Assembly (NCBI GenBank): GCA_050944685.1
Contig: JBMNRP010000012.1
Location: forward strand, 9,649 to 73,648
Reading direction: 5' to 3'
Length of the DNA: 64,000 nucleotides
DNA from: CADBRN01 sp050944685
Lineage (GTDB): Bacteria > Bacillota > Clostridia > Lachnospirales > Lachnospiraceae
In this document: positions 40,996 through 49,295 of the stretch, piece after piece
How positions within the stretch are numbered: position 1 is the first letter of the stretch
Layout of the letters: each line of letters opens with the position of its first letter
Notes under the pieces: generated by a model
Told to the model about the DNA's origin: nothing
The model's input: the letters and a program-made list of their open reading frames with translations, nothing else
Databases searched by the model: none
Program-made: the position numbers and the translations under genes

Positions 40996-43773
40996 ATGAG
41001 AAGAAATCATCACCATATTTTCAGAAGATTCCTATGGATTCTGGCTGCGGCAGTTTTTCTGACCGCCCGGTATCCCGCTTCGTCATTTGCGGAAGATCTT
41101 CCGGAGACGGAATCCGCATCCGGCGAAGCTGCGGAGGCTGCGGTTTCGGAAACCGGGTCGGAAGAAGAACAGGAGAGCGAGACAGCCGGGGCCGGGCAGG
41201 AAGAGACCACGGAGAGCGAGGAAGCCGGAACTCTCGAGGAAGAGACCCCGGAGAGCGAGGTAGCCGGAACTCTCGAGGAAGAGATCCCGGAGAACGAGGA
41301 AGATGAAACCGGTGAGAAAGAGACTCCAAAGAGCGAGACGGCCGGGGCCGGACAGGAAGAGACCCGGGAGAGTCCGGCGGAAGATACCGGAGCGGGTGAG
41401 AACCCGGAAAATTCGTCTGCGGAAACGGGCGGCTCCGGTTCGCAGGAATTATCGGCCTACTGGAAAAACTTTCGCGGAAGCGATACCAATATGGCGGTGA
41501 CGGATGCCCCTCTCCCGACCGATCCGAAGACCACCGGCCTTTTGTGGAATCATAAATTCGGCTCCGGCTGGGAGGAATCCCCGTCGGTTCCGATCCTGGT
41601 GGATGACTCACTTGTCGTGATGGCGGGTCGAAAAATTTATCGTCTGGATCTGAAAAATGGCCAGCCCATCGTCAGCGGAACAATGGCGGGTGCCCCGGAT
41701 TGGGGGAATACGCCTCCGACGTACGGAGATGGCAAGATTTTCTGCCCGATTGAGGGCGGAAGAGTTCAGGCATTTGACGCTCGCACCCTGAAGTCGCTGT
41801 GGATTTATTCGGATCCCCTGGGCGGTCAGTCTCTGACCCCGATCACGTATTCGGACGGATATCTTTACACGGGATTCTGGCAGGGAGAGCAAAACGATGG
41901 CGCCTTCGTCGCCATTCCGGTCTCGGACGAGGATCCCTCCCGAACAGACGAACCGAAAAACGCTCTCTGGCGGTATGTCCAGAAGGGAGGCTTCTACTGG
42001 TCCTGCCCGGTGGTCTGCGGAGATGCGGTGATCGTCGGGACGGATGACGGTGTGACCGGCAGCACGGGAACCGGTCATCTGCTTTCTTTCCGGAAACAGA
42101 CCGGGGAACTGCTGTCCGACCTCGGAGTCCCCGGAGATCAGCGATCCGGAATTGCCTATGACGAGGAGAGCGGCCGGGTCTATTTTACGACGAAATCCGG
42201 GTGGCTTTGCAGTGCTTCCGTGGATTCCTCCGCGGGGACTCTCTCGGACCTGAAAAAGAACAAGTGCGGAGAGATGTCCACTTCGACTCCCGTCGTGTAC
42301 AAGGGACGGGTTTATCTGGGCGTCGGCGATGAGCTCACCTCTTCAGGTTCCAGGGGAAGAATCGTAGTGGCGGATGCCTCGGATCTCCGCGTGATCTACC
42401 AAAAAGACCTCAGAGGATATCCGCAGGGTTCCTTCCTGCTGACGACAGCATATGAGGAAGAAACCGGGTATCTGTACATATACTCAACTTATAACGCGAG
42501 CCCGGGCGGAATTTCCGTTCTGAAGACGAAGGCGGACGCCACAGGCAACGGTGACGCGGAGGTTTTCGAGCTGTACAATGCAGCCGGCTTTGAGCAGTAC
42601 TGCACGGCCAGTCTGATTTGCGGAGAGGACGGTACTATTTATTACAAAAATGATTCCGGAAATATTCTGGCGGTGGGAACCGGCGGAAAGCAGAGCAATT
42701 CCGGGAACAGCGGAACCGGAGGAAATTCGGAGGGTTCCGGAAGCAGCGGAACCGGAGAAAATTCGGAGGGTTCCGGAAGCAGCGAAACCGGAGAAAATCC
42801 GGAGGGTTCCGGAAGCAGCGGAACAGCAGGGACCTCGGGGGATTCCGACAGCAGCGGCGCCGGAGAAAGCTCAGGCAATTCCGGAAACTGCGGGACCAGC
42901 CATCCGGCCGGGGACTGGAGCGGGCGGTACCCGGCAGCCGGGGAGACTGTATCTGCGGATGACGGGTCCGGACTCCCGGAAAGCGCTTCCGGATACGGTA
43001 CATTTTCGGAGGATCCGGAGGTTTCGGATCTGATTCTATCCATCCGCGAACTGGCGTCGCAGGACAATCCCTCCGAAGCTGAGATTATCGCCCTGTATCA
43101 GCGCTACCAGGCTCTGACAGAGGCGCAGAAGGCGCAGGTCTCCAATTTCAGCGACCTGAGCCGGATGACCGAAGAGCAGGGTGCGAAAAATCATACCGAT
43201 GCGGCTACCGGCCTTTCGGTTTCCGGGGTACAGTGGTATCTTCGGCTGGAGGTTACGGAGATAACCGAGGGCAGTGATTATGAAGCGATACAGAATGGTA
43301 TCGCCTCCAATGAACTTCTGGCAATGTGGAATATCCGGCTGGTCAATACACTGACCGGAGAAGAGACACAGCCGGACTCTCCCGTGACGCTGACGATGAC
43401 AGTTCCGGATGGAGCCGAAGGAATTACGGTATTCCAGACCGTCCGGATAAATGCGGACGGACGCATGGAATACATCGACTGTACCGTACAGGACGGAACG
43501 ATCTCCTGGGAGACGGACACCGTCTCGGAATTTGCTCTCGTGGGAGGAGTCTCCGGAGCGGAAGGAACGCTGGAAGAAAAGAACGACCGTTTTTCGGGGT
43601 CGGAAGATGACGCTGAAATCCGTGAAAACGGTCTGAACACGCGGTCATCCGTTCCGTGGATCATTCTGATTTCGGCCGGGGCCGCTGCCTTTGTGGTTGT
43701 GGGAGCCCTGAAGAGGCGCCTCGGAAAAGAAGATGCGGTCAGATGCGCGGATCGCTTGAGGAAAAGAAAATGA
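40996..43773 (+). CDS. Surface PQQ-type beta-propeller protein with C-terminal anchor
   Basis: A 925-residue exported protein. The signal peptide ends at about residue 32 (PASSFAED). A Glu-rich low-complexity stretch follows (about 35-150, partly 39-bp DNA repeats). Residues about 155-560 have repeated blade motifs of the PQQ/quinoprotein type (VMAGRKIYRLDLKNGQPI, GDGKIFCPIEGGRVQAFDARTLKSLWIY, GDAVIVGTDDGV). A Gly/Ser/Asn-rich region with three 36-bp repeats (570-650) precedes a beta-sandwich-like domain (about 740-880) and a C-terminal membrane helix (PWIILISAGAAAFVVVGAL) with a basic tail and no LPXTG motif. As third gene of the B12-riboswitch operon it may bind corrinoid, by loose analogy to the beta-propeller BtuG of Bacteroides. 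That comparison is inference only. Confidence 0.82.
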   Translation: MRRNHHHIFRRFLWILAAAVFLTARYPASSFAEDLPETESASGEAAEAAVSETGSEEEQESETAGAGQEETTESEEAGTLEEETPESEVAGTLEEEIPENEEDETGEKETPKSETAGAGQEETRESPAEDTGAGENPENSSAETGGSGSQELSAYWKNFRGSDTNMAVTDAPLPTDPKTTGLLWNHKFGSGWEESPSVPILVDDSLVVMAGRKIYRLDLKNGQPIVSGTMAGAPDWGNTPPTYGDGKIFCPIEGGRVQAFDARTLKSLWIYSDPLGGQSLTPITYSDGYLYTGFWQGEQNDGAFVAIPVSDEDPSRTDEPKNALWRYVQKGGFYWSCPVVCGDAVIVGTDDGVTGSTGTGHLLSFRKQTGELLSDLGVPGDQRSGIAYDEESGRVYFTTKSGWLCSASVDSSAGTLSDLKKNKCGEMSTSTPVVYKGRVYLGVGDELTSSGSRGRIVVADASDLRVIYQKDLRGYPQGSFLLTTAYEEETGYLYIYSTYNASPGGISVLKTKADATGNGDAEVFELYNAAGFEQYCTASLICGEDGTIYYKNDSGNILAVGTGGKQSNSGNSGTGGNSEGSGSSGTGENSEGSGSSETGENPEGSGSSGTAGTSGDSDSSGAGESSGNSGNCGTSHPAGDWSGRYPAAGETVSADDGSGLPESASGYGTFSEDPEVSDLILSIRELASQDNPSEAEIIALYQRYQALTEAQKAQVSNFSDLSRMTEEQGAKNHTDAATGLSVSGVQWYLRLEVTEITEGSDYEAIQNGIASNELLAMWNIRLVNTLTGEETQPDSPVTLTMTVPDGAEGITVFQTVRINADGRMEYIDCTVQDGTISWETDTVSEFALVGGVSGAEGTLEEKNDRFSGSEDDAEIRENGLNTRSSVPWIILISAGAAAFVVVGALKRRLGKEDAVRCADRLRKRK
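41211..41288 (+). repeat. Two tandem 39-bp repeats in the propeller gene
   Basis: Units 41211-41249 and 41250-41288 are near-identical and encode two copies of an acidic 13-residue motif around AGTLEEE. They lie in the Glu-rich stalk, where repeat number could vary. Confidence 0.75.
42712..42819 (+). repeat. Three tandem 36-bp repeats in the propeller gene
   Basis: Units 42712-42747, 42748-42783 and 42784-42819 differ by one to three bases and encode GTGENSEGSGSS-type 12-residue spacers. Confidence 0.8.
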
Positions 43774-44678
43774 ACCGGGCAGGAGCTTTTATGGAGGACG
43801 CGTTTTCATCATGCCATCCGCTGATCAATTTCATATTTTTCATCGGCGCCGTTCTCTGCGGGATGTTTTTCACCCATCCGGCTTTCCTGGCGGCATCGGC
43901 GATTCTCTCTGCTCTTTATTATCTGCTTCTGAACGGGTCCAGGGGAGCCTCCTTTATCCTGAAGATGGCGGCATTTGTTCTTCTGATCGCTGTGCTGAAC
44001 GGGGTTTTTAATGCCAGAGGAAGTACCGTGCTCTTCACGTGGATTTCAGGGCGGCATTTTACGCTGGAAGCCCTGCTGTACGGCTTCGCTGTCGGCGGCA
44101 TGTTTTTCACCGTGATTTGCTGGTTCGCCTGTTACAACAAAATCATGACGAGCGATAAATTTACGTATCTGTTCGGAAAAATCAGTCCGGCGGTTTCGCT
44201 CGTTTTCTGCATGGTGCTTCGCTTTGTCCCGTCTTTCCAAAAGAAGGCCGGGACCATTTCGGACGCGAGACGCTGCATCGGGATGTCCCGGAAGGGCGGA
44301 ACGAAGAAAGAAAAACTTGCGGAAGGTATGACCGTATTGTCTGTTATGACGTCCTGGGCACTGGAGAATTCCCAGGAGACGGCGGAATCCATGCAGAGCC
44401 GCGGTTATGGCTCCGGAAAACGGACGCAGTTTTCCATATGGCGTTTTCGGACGCGTGACCGTATCCTTCTGGCGATCATGGCAATCTGTCTCATCGGCCT
44501 TTTCGTCTGCGCGTATTCCGGGGGAATGAAGATGAAGTGGATTCCGTCTGTCCGATTTCCCGAAAAGCGGGAGTTGACGGAATCCGGCCTGGTTTTTTAT
44601 TCGGTTTTTCTGGGGATTCCCCCCTTCATTGATATGGGAGAGAAAGTGACATGGCGCTTTTTGAGATCAAAAATCTGA
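43770..44678 (+). CDS. ECF transporter T component (EcfT-like), first copy
   Basis: A 302-residue membrane protein with about five helices in the energising T subunit fold. The diagnostic cytoplasmic coupling motifs are present: KISPAVSLVFCMVLRFVPSFQ, RCIGMSRKGG and ESMQSRGYGSGKRT, where the Arg-Gly motifs contact the ATPases. Start ATG 43770 overlaps the stop of the beta-propeller gene (ATGA); longer frame starts lie within that gene. The C-terminal 28 bp overlap the next ATPase gene. Together with the A-A, S and second T genes it forms the membrane part of an ECF importer for which cobalamin is the likely cargo, given the riboswitch. Confidence 0.88.
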   Translation: MNRAGAFMEDAFSSCHPLINFIFFIGAVLCGMFFTHPAFLAASAILSALYYLLLNGSRGASFILKMAAFVLLIAVLNGVFNARGSTVLFTWISGRHFTLEALLYGFAVGGMFFTVICWFACYNKIMTSDKFTYLFGKISPAVSLVFCMVLRFVPSFQKKAGTISDARRCIGMSRKGGTKKEKLAEGMTVLSVMTSWALENSQETAESMQSRGYGSGKRTQFSIWRFRTRDRILLAIMAICLIGLFVCAYSGGMKMKWIPSVRFPEKRELTESGLVFYSVFLGIPPFIDMGEKVTWRFLRSKI

Positions 44679-46465
44679 CCTTTTCCTATCCGGACGCGGA
44701 AAAAGAGGCTCTGTCGGATGTCACGATGAACATCGAAAGAGGAGAGTACCTGGTTCTGTGCGGGAAAAGCGGAAGCGGAAAAACGACGCTTCTGAGGCAT
44801 CTGAAAAGCGCGCTTACCCCTCACGGGAGGCGGAGCGGGATCGTATGGTTCGACGGAGAGCCGCTGGAACAGGCTGATCTCAGAAAACAGAGCGCGGGCA
44901 TCGGATACGTTATGCAGAACCCGGATACGCAGATTGTCACCGACAAGGTATGGCATGAACTCGCGTTCGGACTGGAAAGTCTCGGAACCGATCCGAAGAC
45001 GATACGCGTTCGTGTGGCCGAGATGGCCAGCTATTTCGGGATTCAAAACTGGTTTCACGCGGATGTGTCGGAACTCTCCGGCGGACAGAAACAGCTGCTG
45101 AACCTCGCCTCTGTCATGGCGATGCAGCCGGAAGCGCTGATTCTCGACGAGCCGACCAGTCAGCTGGATCCCATCGCCGCTTCGGATTTTCTGAATACGG
45201 TCCGGAAGATCAATCTGGAGCTGGGAACGACGATCATCCTCTCGGAACAGAGGCTGGAAGAAGTGTTCCCGGGTGCCGACCGGGTCGCCGTAATGGAGGA
45301 AGGCCGCGTCATCGCGGCGGATGAGCCCCGTGAAATCGGAAGGATTCTGTCCGAAAAAAACAATGAGATGACAGCCGCGCTCCCCTCCCCGATGAGGATC
45401 TGGATCGGAGTCGGGGACGGCCGGTCGGCCTGTCCGATGACGGTGCGTGAGGGACGGAACTGGCTGAGCCATGAGATGAACGGCAGCCGGGATTCCGGCG
45501 AGATAACCCGGCCGGAATTTTCGGAAGCGAATCCCGTGGAGGACGACGGAGAGGAAATCCCCGAGGTGGATCCGAAGGATGCGGCGGTCGCGCTCTCCGA
45601 AGTGTGGTTCCGCTATGATAAAAACCAGCCGGATGTATTGCGGGGTCTCAGTCTGACCGTTCCCAGGGGATCGATATCTGCCGTGGTCGGAGGAAACGGA
45701 ACCGGAAAATCGACCATGCTGAAAGCAGTTTGCGGAATCTGCCGTCCTTACCGGGGAAAGGTTCTGATCAGGGGAAAAAAAATCGGACAGTATAAGTCCG
45801 GAGAGCTTTTCCGGAACAATCTGGCCATGCTGCCGCAGGATCCGCAGAGTCTTTTTGTCAAAAAGACCGTGGAAGAAGATCTCGTGGAAATGACGAAGAT
45901 GATGGACGGAACCGTTGCGGAAAAGGAGGAACTGATCAATCAGGTTGCCAGGGACTGCGAAGTAACCGGTTTTCTTTCTTCCCATCCGTATGATCTTTCC
46001 GGAGGCGAGCAGCAGCGGGCTGCTCTGGCAAAGGTGCTGCTCTGCCGGCCCCGGATTCTGCTGCTGGACGAACCGACCAAGGGAATCGACGCTTTTTTCA
46101 AGAGAAAATTTGCCGGCATTCTGAAAAAAATGCAGAGTCAGGGGAAAACCGTTCTGATGGTGACGCACGATATTGAATTTTGCGCGGAGTACGCGGACAG
46201 CGTTTCGATGTTTTTTGACGGAGGAATTATCTCCACCGATACGCCGTCGCGGTTTTTCTCAGACAACAGTTTTTATACAACATCCGCCAACCGCATGTGC
46301 CGCCACATCTTCCCGCGTGCCGTGACCTGCGAAGATGCGGTCCGCCTTGCAGGGGAGCGGCTGAAATCCGCCCCGGGATCCTGTCGGCCAAATCGGATCA
46401 AAGAGAGGGGAAGGTTCCATTCAGCATCGGATGATCCGGCTACAGAGGAGATTTCAGAAAATTGA
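44651..46465 (+). CDS. ECF transporter double ATPase (fused EcfA-EcfA')
   Basis: A 604-residue protein with two ABC ATPase domains. The first (about 1-240) has Walker A GKSGSGKTT, signature LSGGQKQ and Walker B LILDEPTSQLD. The second (about 315-540) has Walker A GGNGTGKST, signature LSGGEQQRAALAKVLL, Walker B ILLLDEPTKGID and a switch MVTHD. This fused arrangement occurs in dedicated ECF modules such as YkoD. It powers substrate import through the T and S subunits encoded on either side. The gene overlaps the upstream T gene by 28 bp, and its stop overlaps the TTG start of the S gene. Confidence 0.93.
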   Translation: MALFEIKNLTFSYPDAEKEALSDVTMNIERGEYLVLCGKSGSGKTTLLRHLKSALTPHGRRSGIVWFDGEPLEQADLRKQSAGIGYVMQNPDTQIVTDKVWHELAFGLESLGTDPKTIRVRVAEMASYFGIQNWFHADVSELSGGQKQLLNLASVMAMQPEALILDEPTSQLDPIAASDFLNTVRKINLELGTTIILSEQRLEEVFPGADRVAVMEEGRVIAADEPREIGRILSEKNNEMTAALPSPMRIWIGVGDGRSACPMTVREGRNWLSHEMNGSRDSGEITRPEFSEANPVEDDGEEIPEVDPKDAAVALSEVWFRYDKNQPDVLRGLSLTVPRGSISAVVGGNGTGKSTMLKAVCGICRPYRGKVLIRGKKIGQYKSGELFRNNLAMLPQDPQSLFVKKTVEEDLVEMTKMMDGTVAEKEELINQVARDCEVTGFLSSHPYDLSGGEQQRAALAKVLLCRPRILLLDEPTKGIDAFFKRKFAGILKKMQSQGKTVLMVTHDIEFCAEYADSVSMFFDGGIISTDTPSRFFSDNSFYTTSANRMCRHIFPRAVTCEDAVRLAGERLKSAPGSCRPNRIKERGRFHSASDDPATEEISEN

Positions 46466-47220
46466 GCGATGAGGTGAAAATCAAACTGACGGGCAAATCC
46501 CGGAAAAAGAGGCAGCAGACCAGAAGGTTCACCACGAAAACGGTGATTTCTTTTCTTCTGGTACTGATTCTGGTGCCGCTGACGATCTATTTCGGGTGGA
46601 AGGCGGACCGGAATTTCTATGTGGTCAGCCTGCTGATCATTCTGTATTCCATGATTCCATTTTTTGCACTCTTTGAGCGCCGGAAACCACAGGCGAGGGA
46701 GCTGGTGCTGATCGCGGTGATGAGCGGCATCGCGGTTGTGTCAAGGGTGGCCTTTATCTGGCTTCCGCACTTCAAGCCCATTTTTGCCATTATCATGATT
46801 ACCGGGATTTCTCTGGGACCGGAGGCGGGCTTCCTCACCGGCGCGGTTTCCGGATTTGTCTCAAATTTTATTTTCGGGCAGGGGGTGTGGACTCCGTGGC
46901 AGATGGCCGCGATGGGACTCGCCGGTTTCCTGGCGGGACTTTTTTTCCAGAAGGGGTGGCTTCCGAAGGAGAGAATCCCGCTCTGCGTATTCGGAGGATT
47001 GGTCAATCTGTGTATCATCGGTCCGATTCTGGATACCTGCACGCTGTTTACCATGAGTGCGGAGATCACCCGCGAGTCGGCCGCAGCCATTTATCTGTCC
47101 GGCCTCCCGGTCAACGCGATTCAGAGTGCGGCAACGGTTCTGACGCTGGCGCTGATTTCCCGTCCGCTTATTGAGAAACTGGACCGGGTGAAGAAAAAGT
47201 ATGGAATTCTGGAGGACTAA
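46462..47220 (+). CDS. ECF transporter S component, probable cobalamin/corrinoid specificity
   Basis: A 252-residue substrate-capture subunit with six helices (about 30-50, 52-70, 80-105, 110-135, 150-175 and 190-220). The pattern ELVLIAVMSGIAVVSRVAFIWLPHFKPIFAIIMITGISLGPEAGFLTGAVSGFVSNFIFGQGVWTPWQM is typical of vitamin S components; GPEAGFLTGA marks the third-helix region. An extended basic N-terminus is present. TTG 46462 overlaps the ATPase stop. Corrinoid specificity is inferred only from the upstream B12 riboswitch and DUF4430 neighbours; I cannot assign CbrT orthology from sequence. Confidence 0.82.
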   Translation: MSDEVKIKLTGKSRKKRQQTRRFTTKTVISFLLVLILVPLTIYFGWKADRNFYVVSLLIILYSMIPFFALFERRKPQARELVLIAVMSGIAVVSRVAFIWLPHFKPIFAIIMITGISLGPEAGFLTGAVSGFVSNFIFGQGVWTPWQMAAMGLAGFLAGLFFQKGWLPKERIPLCVFGGLVNLCIIGPILDTCTLFTMSAEITRESAAAIYLSGLPVNAIQSAATVLTLALISRPLIEKLDRVKKKYGILED

Positions 47221-47223
47221 ACG

Positions 47224-48111
47224 GTGCGGTTTGATTCGCGGCATCCTGCCGTCAATTTTATATTCTTTTCGGCGGTGATTCTTGCGGACTGTCTGTTCAA
47301 CCAGCCTGTCTTCCTCGCCATCGGATGGGTCTGCCCGTTCGTATACTCCCTTCATCTGGCGGGAAAACGCGCAATGAAGTTTGACGGGATCCTTCTGATT
47401 TTCACGGCGATCTTTCCATTTCTATATTCTTTTTTTGCGCATTTCGGAGTTACGGTTCTGACGGTCAATGTGATCGGCAATCCGGTCACACTGGAGGCAA
47501 TCGTCTCAGGACTTGTGATTGCGGTGAAAGTCAGTTCTTTTCTGATGTGGTTTTTCTGCGTGCACGAAGTGGTGTCGTCCGACCAGATCGTCTATTTATT
47601 TGGCAGAATTTCGCCCCGCCTTTCCCTTTTCTTATCCATTCTGCTGCGGATGGTTCCGCAGATCCGTCTTTGCTTCCGACGTGTGAATGAGGCACAGAAA
47701 GGGATCGGTCTGGGTGTGGGAGAAGGCGGCTTCCTGCGCGGAATCTCGAGATGGTTCCGAGTCAGTTCCATTGTTCTTACATGGCTGAACGACAGTCTCA
47801 TCCAATCCGCCGCGTCCATGAAATGCCGAGGATACTCGCTCCCGGGCCGAACGGCGTTTTCCGTTTTCCGTTTTGATTACCGGGACCGGATTTTCGTCAT
47901 TTCCATGTCTGCCTGCCTGTCTGTCCTGACCGCCGGTTCGCTTCTGGATCAGACGCGAATCCTGTACCGTCCGGAGATTGTCATGAATCATGTGACTCCG
48001 GTCTCATTCCTTTTCTATGCAGCATATGGAATCCTCTGCCTGATGCCACTTGCGGCGGACGTTATTTCATCTGTTCAGTTCAGGAAGGCGGAAGAAATTT
48101 CCGCTGTGTAA
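47224..48111 (+). CDS. ECF transporter T component, second copy
   Basis: A 295-residue EcfT-like membrane protein, clearly paralogous to 43770-44678 but divergent. The shared pattern includes the opening HPAVNFIFFSAVILADCLFNQPVFL, RISPRLSLFLSILLRMVPQIRLCFRRV and the coupling segment SAASMKCRGYSLPGRTAFSVFRF. The GTG at 47224 is three bases after the S gene stop. Two T subunits in one ECF operon are unusual; a heterodimeric T pair or two alternative complexes are possible. It is the last gene of the operon. No strong terminator follows before the structured region. Confidence 0.87.
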   Translation: MRFDSRHPAVNFIFFSAVILADCLFNQPVFLAIGWVCPFVYSLHLAGKRAMKFDGILLIFTAIFPFLYSFFAHFGVTVLTVNVIGNPVTLEAIVSGLVIAVKVSSFLMWFFCVHEVVSSDQIVYLFGRISPRLSLFLSILLRMVPQIRLCFRRVNEAQKGIGLGVGEGGFLRGISRWFRVSSIVLTWLNDSLIQSAASMKCRGYSLPGRTAFSVFRFDYRDRIFVISMSACLSVLTAGSLLDQTRILYRPEIVMNHVTPVSFLFYAAYGILCLMPLAADVISSVQFRKAEEISAV

Positions 48112-48199
48112 TGCGTTCCTGCCGGATTTCTTATTTTCCCAAAAAAAATTAAAAAAAATCTCATGAGACCCCACTTTTTTCCAGAAACCCATCGAAGTT

Positions 48200-48815
48200 A
48201 TATATATAGTGAGATCGATCGGTTCGGATCCCGGGACGGTAGGGGGATATAACCGTTGGAACAGATCCGTCTGGGATGGGGGGATCCGAAGAGATCGGAA
48301 AAATTTACCGGACCGATCGGACACACTGAGGACAGAGATGTCCGTAAATCAGAAAGCTCTCGGAGCGCAGAAAGGAGCAGAAACTTCAAGGACGCAAAAC
48401 CAGGCTTTCTGATCGAACATTCAGTGCTTTTCGGCAGCCCGCCTTTACGGGAAACGCCGGAACGCGCGGAGCACTGAAGCTCGGGGGGAAAAACAGAATA
48501 GAGAAAAATCGGAATAGAAAAACCATATTGAAATGTAGGGAGCTTATTAGGCGCCTGGTCGATATACTGGTGGAAACGAAAAATTACTAACGGAATCGTT
48601 TCCGAAAAGTCCGGCAGAGAAAGGAAACGGATGACAATTTCATGTGGCGGATTCTGCTTCTGATCCGAAAGCCTGGTCCGCTCAGGGAAGAAAGGGGGAC
48701 TTCCCTGAACGCCAGCATGGAACAGAATCGGAGAAGAACAATCCGCGGATGATGAAATAAGAGGCTGTTGAAAAATATGACTTCGGTCAGGGGGATCAAT
48801 CGTCCCGAGGTCATC
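48200..48815 (+). ncRNA. Candidate large structured RNA, class unknown
   Basis: This G+A-rich stretch of about 615 nt has no convincing gene but many perfect stems: TTCGGATCCC/GGGATCCGAA (48223-48232, 48281-48290), CGGACA/TGTCCG (48318-48323, 48339-48344), a 10-bp helix at 48348-48357/48404-48413, a nested hairpin TTCAGTGCT/AGCACTGAA (48420-48478) with inner CGGC and CCCG stems, CGTTTCC/GGAAACG (48597-48629), a multi-stem arm from GCGGATT (48647) to AATCCGC (48746) with inner TCAGGGAAG/CTTCCCTGA, and ATGACTTCGG/CCGAGGTCAT (48777-48814). A TATATATATAG run at 48200-48210 might be promoter-like. I do not recognise RNase P, tmRNA, SRP, 6S or a riboswitch class. Plus strand is chosen because of its purine-rich loops; it is not proven. 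Confidence 0.5.
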
Positions 48816-48852
48816 CTTTCCTTTGCTCTCCCGGAAATTCAGCACTTTCGCG

Positions 48853-49132
48853 TTCACTTTTTCCCTCAGAAAAGTGAATTTCATCCCCGCACCTGTGCTA
48901 TTGCCGAAAAGCAATTGCGCAGGTGCACTCTCGATTATTTTTCTTTCCAATAGCGCCTGACGAAGTTTTTTGCTTTTGTCCCGGTTTCCGAATCTGCCTG
49001 TTTCTCCTTCATGCATTTGATCCGGCGGAACACGGAGACCGGACGGCGCGGGGGAACAGATGTTTTATCTCTTACGATTATTTCCCAACCCGGATTCAGT
49101 GTTCATTCTGCTTTTCGCTGAAGCAGACACTG
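48853..49132. other. Second cluster of strong hairpins in the intergenic region
   Basis: Four further inverted repeats continue the structured region: TTCACTTTT/AAAAGTGAA (48853-48878), a 16-bp stem 48889-48904 with 48911-48926 around a GAAA-like loop, a GTCCCGGTTTCCG/CGGAGACCGGAC pair (48978-49044) and CAGTGT-CTGCTT/AAGCAG-ACACTG (49097-49132). They could be the 3' part of the same RNA or separate elements controlling sigI. The last 160 bp before sigI show nothing else clear. Confidence 0.4.
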
Positions 49133-49295
49133 TACTTTGAAAAATTGAATCATTTAGCACTTGATTGATCTCCATTCTGATGCGAAAATATAGGGTAGGT
49201 TTGTCTTTTAATATCATGAACTGACGAACTCCGGAACAGGTTTTCCGGAAGGCAGCATCCAGGTTTTTATCTACACGGTATTTCAGGAAAGGTAA

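Noticed and set aside
44597..46168. A 523-codon minus-strand frame opposite the ECF ATPase
   Set aside because: Pure shadow of the plus-strand double ATPase gene, whose Walker and signature motifs are intact.
48350..48413. Possible c-di-GMP (GEMM) riboswitch because of GGACGCAAAACC
   Set aside because: The GGACGCAAA string resembles GEMM, but the required GCAAACC partner with a GAAA-capped P2 and the downstream tetraloop-receptor helix are absent.
48198..49016. A 272-codon minus-strand open frame across the structured region
   Set aside because: No domain or membrane pattern, atypical composition, and it crosses many palindromes; the inverted repeats explain the region better.
49141..49295. 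SigI-dependent autoregulatory promoter
   Set aside because: A CGAAAA string occurs near 49182, but no matching SigI-type -35 element was seen at suitable distance.
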